From assembly GCA_045636385.1 (NCBI GenBank), contig JAZTXK010000036.1, positions 1 through 21,411 of the forward strand: DNA of 21,411 bases, in the 5' to 3' direction. The translations under genes and the position numbers were made by a program. This stretch comes from CAG-390 sp045636385. Its GTDB lineage: Bacteria > Bacillota > Clostridia > Oscillospirales > CAG-272. Under the pieces are notes generated by a model, which saw only the letters and a list, made by a program, of their open reading frames with translations, was not told the DNA's origin and did not search any database. Shown in pieces: positions 1 through 6,682 of the stretch (its first letter is position 1; each line of letters begins with the position of its first letter).

Positions 1-148
1 ATATAACACCATACCGGACAAGCCGGGTCTTGGAATCGAGCTGAACGAGGAAGCCTGTCTGGCACATCCCTATCAGCCGCACACCCTCCGCCACTACACC
101 GGCGCGCTGACCGACATCCGTCCGCCCGAGACCGCATTCTATTTTTGA
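1..148 (+). CDS. Enolase-superfamily (mandelate racemase/muconate lactonizing type) dehydratase, C-terminal fragment
   Basis: Only the last 48 codons are present; the reading frame begins at position 2 and stops with TGA at 146-148. The translated tail contains PDKPGLGIELNEE followed by HYTGALTDIRP and ends in FYF. The PGLGIEL(N/D)EE segment is typical of the end of the capping region in mandelate racemase and sugar-acid dehydratase relatives. Known members remove a proton alpha to a carboxylate with Mg2+ and often dehydrate sugar acids such as galactonate or mannonate. No active-site residue lies in the fragment, so the substrate is open. The SDR dehydrogenase downstream on the same strand fits a sugar-acid pathway. 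Family assignment is fairly sure; exact function is not. Confidence 0.6.
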   Translation, partial: YNTIPDKPGLGIELNEEACLAHPYQPHTLRHYTGALTDIRPPETAFYF

Positions 149-151
149 TTT

Positions 152-180
152 TCGATTGTAAAACTGCGTTTTACAATCGA
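152..180. repeat. Perfect 13-bp inverted repeat with 3-nt loop
   Basis: Positions 152-164 (TCGATTGTAAAAC) are exactly complementary to 168-180, leaving the loop TGC. It starts 3 bases after the dehydratase stop codon. No T-run follows on either strand, so it does not look like a standard intrinsic terminator. It may act as a 3' stabiliser or belong to the hairpin-rich repeats also seen at 7982-8302. Confidence 0.6.
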
Positions 181-204
181 GGGTACGCGCGCTTATCGCC
201 GCCT

Positions 205-300
205 GCCAAAATCGCGGATTTTGGCGGCTCCCCTCGGCGCGCGGACTCGCGAGGCTCGTCTAAAAGGTGTTTTTTCGGTCGGCAAAGCCGCCGAAAAAAC
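205..300. repeat. Two further perfect or near-perfect hairpins before the SDR gene
   Basis: Hairpin one pairs 205-213 (GCCAAAATC) with 217-225 around the loop GCG. Hairpin two pairs 269-278 (GTTTTTTCGG) with 291-300, continued inward by CGGC (280-283) and GCCG (287-290) around AAA, with one bulged T at 279. Both lie in the 210-bp gap between the dehydratase and the SDR gene. There is no convincing promoter in this gap, so the pair may be co-transcribed through them. Confidence 0.5.
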
Positions 301-358
301 GATTTTATAAAAAATACAGGAATTAATACAATCAGCTGTACTGTTTTTGAGGTAAAAA

Positions 359-1132
359 ATGAGAAGTGTACTTATCACCGGCGCGACGATCAACACGGGC
401 GTCGCAATAGTTGAAAAATTCGCCTCCGAGGGCAAAAACGTCGTTTTTACAGGCAGAGATCCCGAAAAGGTCGCCGAGGCAGAGCGACGTTACCGCGACA
501 AATATCCGCAGGTCAATATCCTCGGCTATGCGATCGACTCGCTCATCGACGAGCGCACCGTCAACGAGCGCGGCGTTGCGGAAATGTTCAAATTCCTTTT
601 CGAAAAGGGCATCTTGATCGATACTCTCGTACTCAACGCCGCCGATCAGGGACTCGGTCAGAAGATATTTGAAAGTCCCATCACCGATATAATGAAGGTC
701 ATCAACACCAACGTCGTCTGGAACTACTGCCTCTGCGAGTACGCAGCGTCAATAATGAGAGATACGGGCGGCGGAAATATCGTGTTTATCAACTCAAATA
801 CCGCCTACCGCGCCATCCCCGACCGCGTTGCGTACGTTGCATCAAAGGGCGGTCAGCTCGGCTTGATGCGCGCGCTGGCGATCGATCTCGGAAAGTATAA
901 TATCCGTGTCAACGCCGTGCTTCCCGGTATGATCAGAACCGACCGCTGGGAGAAAAATCCCGATTTCTACCGCGACGTCCCCTCGCGCTTCACCCCCATC
1001 GGCGACGTTGCCGACGGCGCGGATATCGCCGACGCCGTCTGGTATTTCGCCGAGCACGCCCGCAATACGACAGGCGCGGAGCTTGTAGTCGACGGAGGCA
1101 ATACGGTTCAGCTTTATCCGATTATTAAGTGA
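359..1132 (+). CDS. SDR-family NAD(P)-dependent oxidoreductase
   Basis: This 257-aa protein is a classical-length short-chain dehydrogenase/reductase, a cytosolic enzyme that interconverts alcohols and ketones with NAD(H) or NADP(H). Visible motifs in order are a nucleotide-binding turn TGATINTG (residues 7-14), an Arg at 33 after the second strand that hints at NADP, NAAD (93-96), the structural Asn 118, the catalytic Ser 146, the Tyr159-x-x-x-Lys163 pair and LPG (188-190). The glycine motif is slightly odd: Asn 12 replaces the usual second Gly or Ala. The ATG at 359 is preceded by GAGG about 6 bases upstream. Next to a sugar-acid dehydratase, a sugar-acid or uronate dehydrogenase role is plausible, but that is inferred from context. 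Family assignment is sure; substrate is unknown. Confidence 0.88.
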   Translation: MRSVLITGATINTGVAIVEKFASEGKNVVFTGRDPEKVAEAERRYRDKYPQVNILGYAIDSLIDERTVNERGVAEMFKFLFEKGILIDTLVLNAADQGLGQKIFESPITDIMKVINTNVVWNYCLCEYAASIMRDTGGGNIVFINSNTAYRAIPDRVAYVASKGGQLGLMRALAIDLGKYNIRVNAVLPGMIRTDRWEKNPDFYRDVPSRFTPIGDVADGADIADAVWYFAEHARNTTGAELVVDGGNTVQLYPIIK

Positions 1133-1133
1133 T

Positions 1134-1421
1134 ATGAAGCTGTTTAAAAGGAAATTCCCGTTTCCCGACGCACCGAATACAATGTGCTTCACCTGCTGTC
1201 ACGTGCTGAATGAAAATAAACCGATATTATACGTTTCTCACGATAAAGACGGCTGTTGGCAGTTTCTGTGCGGCAGAAATCACACAGAGGATGAAGCAAG
1301 AATAGTTTCCTTGGCTGAAATGATAGAAATTGATAAATCCGTCGCAAAATTAGCTGATTTGAAATGCGGGGAATGTGCGGAGAAATGCAACGGCTCTTGG
1401 GTTGTTCGGAAGAAGGTTTAA
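1134..1421 (+). CDS. Small Cys-rich protein, DUF2185/Imm33-like pattern
   Basis: This 95-aa protein starts one base after the SDR stop codon, so translation may be coupled; no good ribosome binding site of its own is visible. It has seven cysteines, with a CFTCC cluster (18-22) and CGECAEKC (77-84), so a metal site is possible. The middle, roughly VSHDKDGCWQFLCG then ARIVSLAEMIEID and LADL, follows a pattern I associate with the DUF2185/Imm33 group, whose members include proposed immunity proteins. That match is from memory and unverified. The gene and the two after it are AT-richer than the SDR gene. Existence as a gene is likely; function is unknown. Confidence 0.6.
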   Translation: MKLFKRKFPFPDAPNTMCFTCCHVLNENKPILYVSHDKDGCWQFLCGRNHTEDEARIVSLAEMIEIDKSVAKLADLKCGECAEKCNGSWVVRKKV

Positions 1422-1510
1422 TAATTTTCTGATATATCACTGGATATTGATTGCAACTTCGGGTTCGTGCAATTATTATTCAGGAGTATGTTATAAAGGG
1501 GATTTTTAAT

Positions 1511-2002
1511 ATGTCCAAAGAATATATTTTCAAATATCACGGTACCAAAGAATCGTTTACAAGTGATCTAAAAAAGTTTCCCACCACAGACGGACAGCTT
1601 TTCTATTTCGATGACTACATAATTAAGCTGACCGGTGATGAGATACACATCGGTATAGAGCGCATGGGGCACTCAGGCGGAAATTGGTTTATTTCGAAAT
1701 TCGATGAAAAGGATAATGAACTCGAATTCAAAGGCGAGGTTCGTTATATCGGTCCGAGTTATTCCCCTACCCGCATTCAAAGAATATTTGATAAAAGCGG
1801 TGAGTTCATTGGATTTATACTGCTGTTTCCTATTTTGGTGATAGTCAAACTGTATCAGATCACTGAATGGTGCATAAGAAAAATTTGCAAACGTCCTAAA
1901 GCCAAAGAGAAAAGCACGGAAGAAAAGCTGTTCGATTTGATGGAAAATCATTTGGGTTGTGTTGCAATTCAAACGAATAACAATAATTCAAATGTCGCTT
2001 GA
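1511..2002 (+). CDS. Hypothetical protein with one C-terminal membrane segment
   Basis: I do not recognise this 163-aa protein. I start it at the ATG at 1511 and not at an upstream in-frame start at 1451, because AAGGGGA sits about 8 bases before 1511 and the extra N-terminus looks like read-through of non-coding DNA. Residues about 1-95 are soluble and mixed in charge. A strongly hydrophobic stretch (GFILLFPILVIVKLY) follows at about 99-113, then a very basic segment (KICKRPKAKEK) and an acidic amphipathic tail. This suggests membrane anchoring with the basic side in the cytoplasm. Its end overlaps the next gene by 11 bases, so the two are probably translated together. AT-rich codon use sets it apart from the flanking metabolic genes. 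Confidence 0.65.
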   Translation: MSKEYIFKYHGTKESFTSDLKKFPTTDGQLFYFDDYIIKLTGDEIHIGIERMGHSGGNWFISKFDEKDNELEFKGEVRYIGPSYSPTRIQRIFDKSGEFIGFILLFPILVIVKLYQITEWCIRKICKRPKAKEKSTEEKLFDLMENHLGCVAIQTNNNNSNVA

Positions 2003-2348
2003 TTACAACAAAAAGAATATAATCCTTGCCAAAAATCTGCGTAAAAACGCCACACCGCAGGAAAAACGTTTGTGGTATGGGTATTTATCAAAATATGAGA
2101 TCAGATTTCAACGGCAGAAAGCCATTGATAATTTTATCGCGGATTTCTACTGTCACAAGGCGAAGCTTGTGATTGAAATTGACGGCTCGCAGCATCATAC
2201 CGCGGTCGGCAAAGAAAAGGACGCATTCCGCACGTATATTCTTGAAGGCTACGGACTTAAAGTTATTAGATTTACAAACAGTCAGATCGACGATAATTTT
2301 ATTGCTGTGTGTCGGTATATTGATTCGGTTGTAAAGTCTTCTCTTTAA
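1992..2348 (+). CDS. DUF559 family (Vsr/PD-(D/E)xK-like) endonuclease-domain protein
   Basis: With the start at ATG 1992 this is a 118-aa protein made of a single DUF559 domain. Clear family landmarks are LRKNATPQEKRLW (16-28), RFQRQKAI (38-45), IADFY with Asp 51 (49-53), IEIDGSQHH with Glu 62 and Asp 64 (61-69), and KVIRFTN (90-96). DUF559 proteins are related to very-short-patch-repair endonucleases and carry a PD-(D/E)xK-like metal site; their biological role is mostly unproven and they often sit in accessory or mobile regions. The start at 1992 is chosen because family members begin with M-S-L-x-Y-N and it overlaps the upstream stop by 11 bases, suggesting coupling. An in-frame start at 1959 would lie well inside the upstream gene. 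Confidence 0.85.
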   Translation: MSLDYNKKNIILAKNLRKNATPQEKRLWYGYLSKYEIRFQRQKAIDNFIADFYCHKAKLVIEIDGSQHHTAVGKEKDAFRTYILEGYGLKVIRFTNSQIDDNFIAVCRYIDSVVKSSL

Positions 2349-2382
2349 GAAGATTACAGTGGCGTCGCGAGTGCTCAAATGA

Positions 2383-2692
2383 AGTTGCGCGGGCTCCTTC
2401 CACCACTTACGTGGTCCCCCTCCCTCCCGGAGGGAGGCTTAGTTTGTGCTGACTTGTTTGTTTATGCAGCAAATTTCGTTTACAGCTTTAACTCTGTTTA
2501 GGTCAATAGGATTAGTTTGCTGATGCTCCATTACGAGTGTGGAATTATTTAAATTAAAAATTCCTATTTGCTATGCAAAATTATATATCCGAGCGATATT
2601 CGCTGAATATCCGAAGGAGTTCGCAGATACCTCTCAGCCTCCCTCCGGGAGGGAGGGGGACCACGGAAGTGGTGAAGGGAGCTCGCGCAACT
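2383..2692. mobile_element. MITE-like or REP-pair element, 310 bp with 57-bp inverted ends
   Basis: The left arm is 2383-2439 and the right arm is 2636-2692. The right arm reversed and complemented matches the left at 53 of 57 positions. Each arm holds two short palindromes: ACCAC..GTGGT and a GC-rich one (CCTCCCTCC, one base, GGAGGGAGG). The 196-bp core between the arms is AT-rich and has no credible gene. I see no target-site duplication. It could be a non-autonomous transposable element, or two REP-like repeats in opposite orientation. It fills most of the 402-bp gap before the glycosidase gene. Confidence 0.6.
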
Positions 2693-2750
2693 AACGTTTA
2701 CCGCAAGCAAAACCGATGTGTACCTTTGAAAATTAAGAAAGGAACAAAAA

Positions 2751-4193
2751 ATGAAAATAAAAGTCAACCGATCCGAGAAGCTCGGAAAATACATTGATCC
2801 CACTCGCTGGCAGAACAGCACTCTGCGCTACTCTCCGCCCGAGGATTTTCCTGCTTATATGGCAGGGCAGATCGGACGCGCCGAGATCATGCGCGTTTGG
2901 ATCACGCTTGACGAGTATTGGGATTACAGAACGGGCGAGTTCTATCCCGATTACGACATCGGCGTGGCGCGTTATCCTGCCGAAGAACTGCATTATCCCT
3001 ACGATTGGAAAAACATCGTCCCCGCGCCGTCGGGAACGCGATTCAAAGCCTACCTTACCTCCCACGCAAAAGAGGCGGACGAGCTTCTGCTCAACGTCCG
3101 CCGACTCGAGCGCGAGGTGTCGGACGGTGTGATAACATTTGACGAATATGAAAGTATATTCGAGAAGGCTGTCGAATATTGTAAGGAGCTTGCACCTAAT
3201 ATCCGCTATATCGAGTGCTGTAACGAGGTCGATATACGCTCGTTCGGGCTCCTGAACGCCGAGGAATACGTAAATATCTACCTTTGTGCCCACCGCGCGG
3301 TCAAGAGGCTCAACGAAAAGCATAACTACGACCTCCCGCTCGAGCTCGGCGGCTTTGCCGCGGCGCATCCGATCACGGTTTGGGATATGATGCGCGAGAT
3401 AGTTGAAAAGCTCAAAGCTGCGGGTGTGGAGATGGATTTTTATTCCTATCACCACTACGATTCGGGCGCAACGATGAATCTTGTGGGCAAGAAGGAGTAT
3501 GACGTCGCCCGCCTTTCTGGCGTGGATAAGCTCCGTCATATTCTGAAGCTCCACAACGAAATGCTCGCGGATTTCGGTCTGCCGAAGCGAAAGGTGTTCC
3601 TCAACGAGCTCGGTCGGGCGCGCACCACGGGCATCGACGGCGATTCGCTCTATAACGCCGCGGGACTTATCACCTATCTTCTCGCGCTCGGATGCGCGGA
3701 AGAACCCGAGCTTTACCCCTTCCCTTGGTGCACCTTCCACAACCCCGAGCTGCAGATTTCCTTTACGCAGTTCCTTCTTTGCGAGGACGGAAGCTACGCG
3801 ATGACACCGAACGGTGTTGCGATAAAGATGCTTCACGATCTCTGCGGCGAAAGACTCGGCGTTTCGGTCAGCGAGGCTCTCTCGCGCGACAGCGAGTATT
3901 GCGCCGTGGCGGTCGAGGATGATGAGGTAATTTCGCTGATCGTCGTAAATACCTCGGGCGAGACTATTCTCGGCGAGCTTGAAATTTCGGGCATGCCCGC
4001 GGGCGATTACGTCATCAAGGGTCACCTTTGCGACTCTAATCACAACAACGTCGTAACGGGCAAGACCTGCGAGGGCAAGACGGTCGAGATGACCGCCGAA
4101 GCCGCCCGCAAGGTAGGCACCGACGGCGTTTTCAGACATTTCTTCTCGCTCGAAAAGAACGCGTTTACGCTTTATAGAGTAGAGAAAAAATAA
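2751..4193 (+). CDS. Clan GH-A glycoside hydrolase, GH39-like (xylosidase-type), intracellular
   Basis: This 480-aa protein has the outline of a (beta/alpha)8-barrel retaining glycosidase. The proposed acid/base is Glu 159 in CCNEV (156-160), where the preceding Asn is the clan GH-A hallmark. The proposed nucleophile is Glu 286 in FLNELGR (283-289). A Y-H-H-Y-D motif (233-237) sits between them, as in GH39 proteins. The C-terminal part, about 380-480, reads as a beta-sandwich typical of GH39 and related families. There is no signal peptide, so it should act on imported oligosaccharides in the cytoplasm. The start has AAAGGA upstream. It stands alone after the inverted-repeat element at 2383-2692. 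Clan assignment is fairly sure; the GH39 label and any beta-xylosidase activity are tentative. Confidence 0.7.
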   Translation: MKIKVNRSEKLGKYIDPTRWQNSTLRYSPPEDFPAYMAGQIGRAEIMRVWITLDEYWDYRTGEFYPDYDIGVARYPAEELHYPYDWKNIVPAPSGTRFKAYLTSHAKEADELLLNVRRLEREVSDGVITFDEYESIFEKAVEYCKELAPNIRYIECCNEVDIRSFGLLNAEEYVNIYLCAHRAVKRLNEKHNYDLPLELGGFAAAHPITVWDMMREIVEKLKAAGVEMDFYSYHHYDSGATMNLVGKKEYDVARLSGVDKLRHILKLHNEMLADFGLPKRKVFLNELGRARTTGIDGDSLYNAAGLITYLLALGCAEEPELYPFPWCTFHNPELQISFTQFLLCEDGSYAMTPNGVAIKMLHDLCGERLGVSVSEALSRDSEYCAVAVEDDEVISLIVVNTSGETILGELEISGMPAGDYVIKGHLCDSNHNNVVTGKTCEGKTVEMTAEAARKVGTDGVFRHFFSLEKNAFTLYRVEKK

Positions 4194-4290
4194 TGTGAAG
4201 ATAGAGTGCGTTCCCCTATTGCCGCAAGCAACTTGCCGTTTGAGTGAGTCACTCGCCGAATGATTTATGGAAATATGCTGCTCGGGGGTG

Positions 4291-4296
4291 TATAAT
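4291..4296 (+). promoter_or_regulatory. Candidate -10 box of the XRE regulator gene
   Basis: A perfect TATAAT lies 61 bases before the ATG at 4357. No good -35 box is found at the normal distance (4268-4273 reads ATGGAA), so activator dependence or chance are both possible. Confidence 0.4.
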
Positions 4297-4356
4297 GTAG
4301 TCAGCGCGGTGGGAATACCGACTGCGACTGCACACTACACAAGGAGGTTTCAAATT

Positions 4357-5127
4357 ATGAAACAAATCGGAGAAAACATTGCAAATTTGCGCCGTGCAAA
4401 CGGAATGACGCAAGAACAGTTAGCAGATATCATCGGTGTTTCGGCACAGTCTGTCTCAAAATGGGAGACGAGCACCACTATGCCCGATATTATGCTGCTT
4501 CCTATTATTGCAGATATTTTCGGAGTTACGGTCGATGCGATGTACGGACGCATAAAATCAAATGAGAAGAAGAGCGCGGAGGATGTGTTCTCAGACACGA
4601 TCGACACGTTACTGGACGGAATTGCCGGTTTTATGGATGAACACAGTCCCGAAGAAAAGAAGAAATACCTTGAAGCTCTTTCAGCCGATCCACATCTCAA
4701 AACCGGAATTATGAATTGCGGCGAAGGTTCGGTGTTTTACTGCGGAGAACTTGGTGCCGCACTGTTAAAGAAGCAAAAAGATGAAGTGTTCGCTTCGGCA
4801 GATACTTGCGCTGTGCTTGATATGCTCGGTGAGGATGATTTCCGACGCTTGGTGCGCCATTTGTTTGAAGAAAAGTACAACTCGATGACAATAGGCTCGG
4901 TAGCAAAAATGCTGTCCTGCGAAACAGACGTCGCAAAGAAATATTTGAAAACCTTGTCTGACTGGAGGATTTTGGAGTCATCTGTACTCGATTTGGGTGA
5001 AGAAAAGGTTACAGTCTTCAAATTAAATCATTTTGCCCGCAACAAGCTGTTTATGCTTCAGGTTGTTGATGCGTACGCAAGGGAAATAAGCATTACGAAA
5101 AATCATATGTATTGTTGGGCAGGATAA
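4357..5127 (+). CDS. XRE-family helix-turn-helix regulator with C-terminal winged-helix-like region
   Basis: The start at 4357 gives 256 aa and is preceded by a very strong AAGGAGG; an in-frame start at 4267 lacks one and adds a segment unlike protein. Residues about 4-60 form a classic Cro/C1-type DNA-binding domain (GMTQEQLADIIGVSAQSVSKWE, then PDIMLLPIIADIFGVTVD). After an acidic linker, the part from about 160 to 225 (FRRLVRHLFEEKY, MTIGSVAKML, VAKKYLKTLSDWRILE) resembles a second helix-turn-helix of the ArsR/MarR type. The ligand and targets are unknown. It is transcribed alone and closed by the terminator at 5135-5165. Its AT-rich codon use differs from the glycosidase gene. Confidence 0.82.
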   Translation: MKQIGENIANLRRANGMTQEQLADIIGVSAQSVSKWETSTTMPDIMLLPIIADIFGVTVDAMYGRIKSNEKKSAEDVFSDTIDTLLDGIAGFMDEHSPEEKKKYLEALSADPHLKTGIMNCGEGSVFYCGELGAALLKKQKDEVFASADTCAVLDMLGEDDFRRLVRHLFEEKYNSMTIGSVAKMLSCETDVAKKYLKTLSDWRILESSVLDLGEEKVTVFKLNHFARNKLFMLQVVDAYAREISITKNHMYCWAG

Positions 5128-5134
5128 CAATATT

Positions 5135-5165
5135 GCCGAGAGTGACTTTTTAGGTAACTCTCGGC
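5135..5165 (+). terminator. Intrinsic terminator of the XRE regulator gene
   Basis: GCCGAGAGT (5135-5143) pairs with ACTCTCGGC (5157-5165) and is followed by GGTTTTTATT. It begins 8 bases after the stop codon. Confidence 0.85.
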
Positions 5166-5237
5166 GGTTTTTATTATATTTCGCTTTTGGTTTCGTTCCG
5201 GCGGTAAAATTCCGCGCGGCGCTCTATACCCACCCAA

Positions 5238-5257
5238 CCCTCCCGCAAGCGGGAGGG
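5238..5257. repeat. GC-rich palindrome, REP-like
   Basis: CCCTCCCGC (5238-5246), two bases, GCGGGAGGG (5249-5257). It lies between the convergent XRE gene and the minus-strand 113-aa gene. Its CCCTCCC..GGGAGGG core is related in style to the palindromes in the arms at 2383-2439 and 2636-2692. Confidence 0.55.
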
Positions 5258-5322
5258 CAAATGGGAGAGTGCGATTTATTTGTTTGGACTTTTCAAAGGT
5301 CTTTTGGTGATAAAGCTGTGAA

Positions 5323-5664
5323 TTATTGCATTTTTTTCATTAATCGGACGGTATTTACACCTGCAAAAGACTGAAATTCTTTAAACTTGCAAGCTTCATC
5401 CGATAAGCGTTCCAATACGGTGGTCACAACCACCTCTTGCGTGTATTCGTCCGCCGCTGACATTTCTTCAATTAATTGTGCGATTACTGTCAACTGCTTT
5501 TTATTGTTTGTCGGATCTTCAAGCAATTTAAGAAAATAAGGATTGAAAACGTCACCGAAAATCAAATGTAAATGTATATCGGAAAATTCGGTCAGGTATC
5601 CGTCGATATCGTTTTTTAAGTCGGGGCAGGTGCACAGTAATTTATCTAATACTCTGTTTTTCAT
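5323..5664 (-). CDS. Small hypothetical protein, DUF7674-like pattern
   Basis: This 113-aa soluble protein has the middle HLIFGDVFNPYFLKLLED, then a helical IEEMSAADEYTQEVVVTTVLERL, and an end around FQSFAGVNTVRLMKKM. That order resembles, from memory, the DUF7674 group of small uncharacterised proteins; this is unverified. The ATG at 5664 has AAAGGTGG upstream. It lies 20 bases behind the DeoR gene on the same strand, so it may be expressed from the DeoR promoter, though it has its own good ribosome binding site. It is AT-richer than the DeoR gene. Function unknown; an immunity-like role is possible only by loose analogy. Confidence 0.6.
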   Translation of the reverse strand: MKNRVLDKLLCTCPDLKNDIDGYLTEFSDIHLHLIFGDVFNPYFLKLLEDPTNNKKQLTVIAQLIEEMSAADEYTQEVVVTTVLERLSDEACKFKEFQSFAGVNTVRLMKKMQ

Positions 5665-5684
5665 GTTTTACCACCTTTAATTAT

Positions 5685-6443
5685 TTATGCCCTCACAAAT
5701 ACCGTTTCGCAACCTTGCGGCTTTTCTACGCTTTCAAAAAACTCCGCATCCGAAATTACGTAATCCACGTCCCCGATCTTGCAGAGCTCAAGCAGATAAG
5801 TCTTTCCGATCTTCGAACTGTCGCAGAGGTAGACCTTGGTTTTCGAGCGCGAGAGGAGCATCGAGAGGACGTTATGCTCGGGCTCGAGGGCGTCGAGAAG
5901 TCTGCCGTCGAGCGAAATTCCCGTGGTTGAGAAGAAGCATTTGTCGATGTGCAGGCGCGAGAGATTGTCTATCGCAAACTGCCCCGTCAGCGCCATTGAG
6001 TTGTTCATTCGCAGTCCGCCGAGGGAGTAAACGGTCAGATTGCTCAGGTTTTCAAGCTGTGCCAGCGTGTGCAGACCGTTTGTGACCACGGTCAGGTGAT
6101 TGAAGCGCGAAAGGTGCTCGACCATGCAGAGCGCGGTCGAGGATGCGTCAATGAATATTATGTCGCCGTCGCGGATAATCTCGGCGGCTTTCTTTCCGAT
6201 ATTCAGCTTTGCCTCGGGCATATTTTTGCGGCGCAGAAGGATGGGAAGCCCCGCTTCCTCGCCGTAATTGAGGGTGGCTTTGCCGTAGGTGTGGTGCAGA
6301 AGTCCGCGGCTTTCAAGCTCCTGATAGTCGCGGCGGATGGTCGACGGGCTGACGAAAAGCTTCTTGGCAAGGTAGTTGACCGTGACGTTCCCGCGCGTGC
6401 GCAAAGTATCAAGTATCAGGGCGTATCTTTCTTCTTTTGACAT
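5685..6443 (-). CDS. DeoR/GlpR-family transcriptional regulator
   Basis: The 252-aa length is standard for the family. The N-terminal winged helix-turn-helix carries VTVNYLAKKLFVSPSTIRRD (20-39), the DeoR signature. The C-terminal sugar-phosphate sensor domain shows DASST (99-103), VTNG (120-123), the GG at 142-143 and DSSKIGK (208-214), all parts of the ribose-5-phosphate-isomerase-like ligand pocket. Members usually repress sugar catabolic genes and are released by a phosphorylated sugar. It is divergent from the class II aldolase at 6683, the obvious candidate target; an inverted repeat overlaps the aldolase -35 box. Its effector is probably a sugar phosphate handled by the aldolase (inference). 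Confidence 0.92.
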   Translation of the reverse strand: MSKEERYALILDTLRTRGNVTVNYLAKKLFVSPSTIRRDYQELESRGLLHHTYGKATLNYGEEAGLPILLRRKNMPEAKLNIGKKAAEIIRDGDIIFIDASSTALCMVEHLSRFNHLTVVTNGLHTLAQLENLSNLTVYSLGGLRMNNSMALTGQFAIDNLSRLHIDKCFFSTTGISLDGRLLDALEPEHNVLSMLLSRSKTKVYLCDSSKIGKTYLLELCKIGDVDYVISDAEFFESVEKPQGCETVFVRA

Positions 6444-6470
6444 ATCGTTTCTCCAAAATTTGATGAGTCA

Positions 6471-6499
6471 ATTATATCACAAATGCGCAATTCAGTCAA
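6471..6499 (-). promoter_or_regulatory. Sigma-A promoter of the DeoR gene
   Basis: On the minus strand TTGACT (6499-6494) is separated by 17 bases from TATAAT (6476-6471). The box ends 28 bases before the ATG at 6443. Confidence 0.8.
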
Positions 6500-6608
6500 G
6501 TAAAAGATGTTCAAAAACGCAAACCAACGGCGAAAAACAGCCGAAATGCTCAAAAAGTGATTATTTCTTGCGTATTTCACTTTCCTTTTCGGTTTTTTCA
6601 TAAAACAA

Positions 6609-6632
6609 GCCGTCACCTCTTGAAATGACGGC
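6609..6632. promoter_or_regulatory. Candidate operator: inverted repeat around the aldolase -35 box
   Basis: GCCGTCA (6609-6615) and TGACGGC (6626-6632) are perfectly complementary and separated by 10 bases that contain the -35 hexamer TTGAAA (6620-6625). The position is ideal for repression by the neighbouring DeoR protein. No other copy was seen in the window, so the link is positional only. Confidence 0.45.
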
Positions 6633-6648
6633 AAATATATGATATAAT
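6620..6648 (+). promoter_or_regulatory. Sigma-A promoter of the class II aldolase gene
   Basis: TTGAAA (6620-6625), 17-bp spacer, TATAAT (6643-6648). The aldolase ATG is 35 bases downstream, with AAGGAG at 6669-6674. Confidence 0.82.
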
Positions 6649-6682
6649 TCTATTATATATTATTTTTTAAGGAGAAATCCAA

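Noticed and set aside
145..435. Overlapping small frames on both strands at 145-414 and 193-435
   Set aside because: They cross the hairpin cluster and the start of the SDR gene, have no recognisable features and are unlikely to be translated.
2733..4139. 468-codon minus-strand frame opposite the glycosidase
   Set aside because: The plus-strand frame has the two catalytic Glu motifs and a ribosome binding site; the minus frame has none.
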